Assembly (NCBI RefSeq): GCF_900110165.1
Contig: NZ_FOCQ01000012.1
Coordinates: 61,823-125,822 of the forward strand
From: Lihuaxuella thermophila
GTDB taxonomy: Bacteria; Bacillota; Bacilli; Thermoactinomycetales; Thermoactinomycetaceae
DNA length: 64,000 nt
Direction of reading: 5' to 3'
Under the pieces are notes generated by a model. It searched no databases and was not told the origin of the DNA. It worked only from the letters and a program-made list of their open reading frames with translations. Each line of letters starts with the position of its first letter. The first letter of the stretch is position 1. Both the position numbers and the translations under genes were made by a program. Shown piece by piece: positions 61,754 to 64,000 of the stretch.

Positions 61754-62530
61754 ATGTACCAGGAAGAGCGGTTAAAAGCCATTTTAGATCACTTGAAAGA
61801 GCATAAGCGAATCAGCCTTGCTGAGATTTGTGATCTCTTTCAGGTCTCCAGGGATACGGCCCGGAGGGATCTGGTCAAGCTGGCTGAGCGAAATGCGATC
61901 ATCAGAACCCATGGGGGAGCGTTGCTTCCTTCGGAGTATTACGAAGTCAAGCCTTATAAAGAGCGAATCCACATTGAAAATCCGGTGAAACGAGAGATTG
62001 GAAAACGGGCGGCGGAACTCATCAATGACAATGATCAGATCTTTTTGGATACATCCACGACGGTGCAATTTGTCGCCGAACATTTGCAGGCCGACCATGT
62101 GACGGTGGTGACCAACTCGATTGATATCGCCGAACTCCTTTCCGATCGGGAGCAAATCTCCATTTATCTTCCGGGCGGCAAATTTCACCCCGCTCATCGC
62201 TATATGTACGGATCTTCAACGATTGAGCATTTAAAAAACTACTTTGTCAATAAAGCGTTCATCAGTGCGGCCGGCATCAGTGAACAGGGACTCTTTTACT
62301 TGGATGAAGAGGACGGGCTGATCGTTCGCGAAATGATTTCCAAAGCAAAGCAAGTGATTGTGCTTGCCGATCATACGAAATTCGGAAAACAGCTGTTCTA
62401 CCGGGTTTGCGAACTTCATCACGTCGATGTTTTGATCACCAATCACATTCCGGATGAGGATTTGTTTAACAAGTTGAAAGAGAGCAGGGTGCAGATCATT
62501 CTAACCGGTGATCAGGAGGAAGAGGCATGA
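61754..62530 (+). CDS. glcR: DeoR-family regulator (GlcR-like)
   Basis: 258-residue DeoR/GlpR-type repressor. The N-terminal helix-turn-helix is RISLAEICDLFQVSRDTARRDLVKL, followed by the family IIRTHGGALL. The C-terminal sugar-phosphate isomerase-like domain has DQIFLDTSTTVQFVAEHL and QVIVLADHTKFGKQLF. With the Cof-type phosphatase overlapping downstream it matches B. subtilis glcR-ywpJ, which concerns glucose-related control. The ATG follows GGAGGGG. The symbol is assigned by synteny and is tentative. Confidence 0.82.
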   Translation: MYQEERLKAILDHLKEHKRISLAEICDLFQVSRDTARRDLVKLAERNAIIRTHGGALLPSEYYEVKPYKERIHIENPVKREIGKRAAELINDNDQIFLDTSTTVQFVAEHLQADHVTVVTNSIDIAELLSDREQISIYLPGGKFHPAHRYMYGSSTIEHLKNYFVNKAFISAAGISEQGLFYLDEEDGLIVREMISKAKQVIVLADHTKFGKQLFYRVCELHHVDVLITNHIPDEDLFNKLKESRVQIILTGDQEEEA

Positions 62531-63381
62531 AAATGATCTTTTTGGACATGGACGGGACACTGTTAAACCGGAAAGGAAAGATCAGCAGAAGAAACAAGGA
62601 CGCGATCGCTCACTTGCAAAACAAAGGGGTGAAAGTGGTCATCGCCACAGGGAGGCACTATGCAGACGCCAGGGTGAGACTGGTGGAAGCCGGCATTTCT
62701 TGCCCGGTGATCAGTTTAAACGGTGCCGACATCCGCCTGGAGAATGGCCGGCCGCTCTGGAAGCAAACCCTGCGCAAAAAGGATGTCCGCCATATGGTTA
62801 CATCAGCGGCGGAACTCCAGGCGTATCTTGAAATCTATTGCGAGGATCACATCTATTCGACCTTTGACGGGAAAAAGCATCTGGATGCCGAAATCGACAT
62901 GCTTTCAACCCGCCGGCCGGAGGTTTCCCGCAGAGAGCTGGAAGAGCGGTGCAGACAGCAATTTTTGCAGGCCAGAGTGAAGCAGATCGGGAGCTTTGAT
63001 GAAATTCTGCCGGAAAAAGAAGTGTATAAGATTCTTTTCTTCACTTTTGACAACAAGAAAAAAGTGGACTTTCTCTCTTGTATAAAAGGTTTGCAACGCG
63101 TTTCTGTCAGCTCATCCGCAACCTATAACGTGGAAGTGAACGAAATCCAGTGCCACAAAGGCTTTGGATTGCAAAAAATGGCGGACTTTTATCAAATTCC
63201 CGTCCGGCATACCGTTGCCGTTGGGGATCACTGCAATGATTTGCCCATGTTTCAAGCGGCAGGGTACAGCGTGGCGATGGGAAATGCCGAAGAAATCGTA
63301 AAAACCGGTGCGGACTATGTGACAGTGACAAATGAACAAGACGGGGTGGCCGAAGCCATTTACCATTTATGGCCCCGTTAG
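62527..63381 (+). CDS. Cof-type HAD phosphatase (YwpJ-like)
   Basis: 284-residue HAD-IIB hydrolase. Motif I is FLDMDGTLLNRKGKIS, motif II VVIATGRHYADA with VISLNGADI, and motif IV VAVGDHCNDLPMFQAAGYSVAMGNA. These enzymes dephosphorylate sugar phosphates or phospho-cofactors. It overlaps glcR by four bases, so both are made together; in B. subtilis GlcR controls the equivalent gene. A terminator follows. Confidence 0.9.
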   Translation: MKMIFLDMDGTLLNRKGKISRRNKDAIAHLQNKGVKVVIATGRHYADARVRLVEAGISCPVISLNGADIRLENGRPLWKQTLRKKDVRHMVTSAAELQAYLEIYCEDHIYSTFDGKKHLDAEIDMLSTRRPEVSRRELEERCRQQFLQARVKQIGSFDEILPEKEVYKILFFTFDNKKKVDFLSCIKGLQRVSVSSSATYNVEVNEIQCHKGFGLQKMADFYQIPVRHTVAVGDHCNDLPMFQAAGYSVAMGNAEEIVKTGADYVTVTNEQDGVAEAIYHLWPR

Positions 63382-63415
63382 GATCAAGGGACACGCATTT
63401 TTGCAGGTTACAAAT

Positions 63416-63472
63416 AACGCCTTCTGCCGTGTTCGGTCGCTTTACAGGCAAATAAACACGGCCGAAGGCGTT
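63416..63472 (+). terminator. Terminator of glcR and the HAD gene
   Basis: AACGCCTTC-x-GCCGTGTT pairs with AACACGGC-x-GAAGGCGTT, 18 positions with one mismatch, across about 21 nt, and then CGGTTTTGTG. Confidence 0.75.
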
Positions 63473-63548
63473 CGGTTTTGTGTATGGGCTGTGTGTATTG
63501 AAATGCTGTTGGGAATGTTTTATTTTGGCTTAAATGAGGTGATCCATC

Positions 63549-63911
63549 ATGTCAAAAACAAATATATCATTGAATAAAAATTTGACACGAAGAAACTTTT
63601 TAAAGAAAAGCTTCTTAACATTTGCAAGTTTAACCGGTATAAGTGGCATCTCCTACTCTTTCTTTTTTGAAAGGTTAAACATCGAGATTAAAGAGATAAA
63701 AATAACATCGGAGCGTGTTCCTATCTCATTCAGAGGCAAAAGAATCGTACATATCAGCGACATTCATTTTGGTTTTTTCTTAGGAATAGAGGAATTAAGC
63801 GAAATCACAGCTGAAATAAACAGAATCAAACCGGATCTGATTTGTTTTACAGGAGACCTCATCGACGATGAATTTAATGGAACTCAAGCAACTCAAGTGT
63901 CTGAGATATAG
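63549..63911 (+). pseudogene. Metallophosphoesterase, truncated
   Basis: 120 residues of a YkuE/YaeI-like metallophosphoesterase. A twin-arginine-type signal (TRRNFLKKSFLTFASLTG) is followed by the first metal motifs, HISDIHFG (D-x-H) and FTGDLIDD (G-D-x-x-D). Full-length proteins of this type have about 270-300 residues with further metal-binding GNH and GHTH motifs, which are absent: the frame ends at TAG 63909-63911. The downstream sequence looks like the edge of an insertion sequence, so the gene was probably interrupted. Confidence 0.75.
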
Positions 63912-64000
63912 CGCCCCAATTTAAAATGCGACGGTTAGATGTGTAGAGCTCTCCGGTTTTGATAGAATTCTGCTTAAGGAGGAACCGGAGATGAAACGTC
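63912..64000 (+). mobile_element. Probable insertion-sequence left end (continues outside window)
   Basis: After the interrupted phosphoesterase comes non-coding sequence (GCGCCCCAATTTAAAATG) and then AAGGAGG with an ATG at 63991 that begins a frame running off the window. This is the layout of an IS end with the start of its transposase gene. The family cannot be named from 90 bases. Confidence 0.45.

Overview
The window looks like the chromosome of a low-to-moderate GC, spore-forming Bacillota, most likely a Thermoactinomycetaceae-type thermophile. The reasons are a Bacillus-like backbone (hprK-lgt-ppaX-acetyltransferase; hisZGDBHAFI; a TPR protein then rapZ-yvcK-whiA-crh; clpP with a CtsR box; glcR with a Cof-type phosphatase), a sporulation-type YhcN/YlaJ lipoprotein, strong GGAGG ribosome sites with many TTG/GTG starts, and a lasso-peptide cluster resembling lihuanodin of Lihuaxuella. 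The species assignment is inference.

Layout. 1-540: 5' part of an ankyrin-repeat membrane protein. 669-3976: CcpA-controlled sugar ABC importer without its own ATPase. 4217-7223: three-gene ABC-2 exporter plus a DUF302 protein. 7420-8405: tandem copies of a dispersed ~430-bp repeat. 8561-10503: YcgR/YcgQ-like permease pair. 10697-15373: gnd, a YvlD-like protein, a class D sortase, a PucR/CdaR-type regulator and the multi-sugar ATPase UgpC/MsmX (with its own cre-like site). 15451-18959: hprK, a Cys-rich mini-protein, lgt, ppaX and an acyltransferase. 19582-23100: a SwrC-type RND pump behind another repeat copy. 23.1-29.6 kb: small hypothetical genes, transposase and gene remnants, a LexA-box-controlled yolD-like gene, pyrD, and a Ham1-type NTPase. 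29686-36739: the full his operon, interrupted between hisH and hisA by a third repeat locus. 36.9-37.9 kb: decayed sensor kinase and cell-wall-binding fragments. 38101-40336: an amino-acid ABC importer that appears to start at ATT. 40376-47748: csaA, a possible structured RNA leader, TPR/HTH protein, thioredoxin, glcK, rapZ, yvcK, whiA and an HPr/Crh-like gene. 47.9-51.4 kb: membrane protein, lipoprotein, clpP, a GntR/UTRA regulator and a NUDIX hydrolase. 51.5-58.2 kb: an AT-rich accessory island with three small unknown genes, a lasso peptide cluster (methyltransferase, precursor, cyclase, RRE, protease) and decayed lanM, MFS and GNAT genes. 58.2-64 kb: subtilisin-like protease, broken mazE, VCBS-type protein, glcR plus HAD phosphatase, and a metallophosphoesterase cut off by a probable insertion sequence.

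Carbon catabolite control links several parts of the window: HPr kinase, a Crh-locus HPr that keeps the phosphotransfer histidine, glucokinase, GlcR, YvcK and RapZ are all present, and cre sites precede both the orphan sugar importer and the stand-alone ATPase that probably powers it.

The most notable system is the lasso cluster at 52548-55994. A 34-residue precursor, too short to be noticed by length-filtered gene calling, has the Tyr-x-x-Pro leader motif, Thr at -2, and a 15-residue core GSKYSDTADESSYRW with a Gly1-Asp9 ring and an internal Asp6-Thr7. It follows directly on a protein-isoaspartate-methyltransferase-like gene, so an aspartimide-bearing lasso peptide is predicted.
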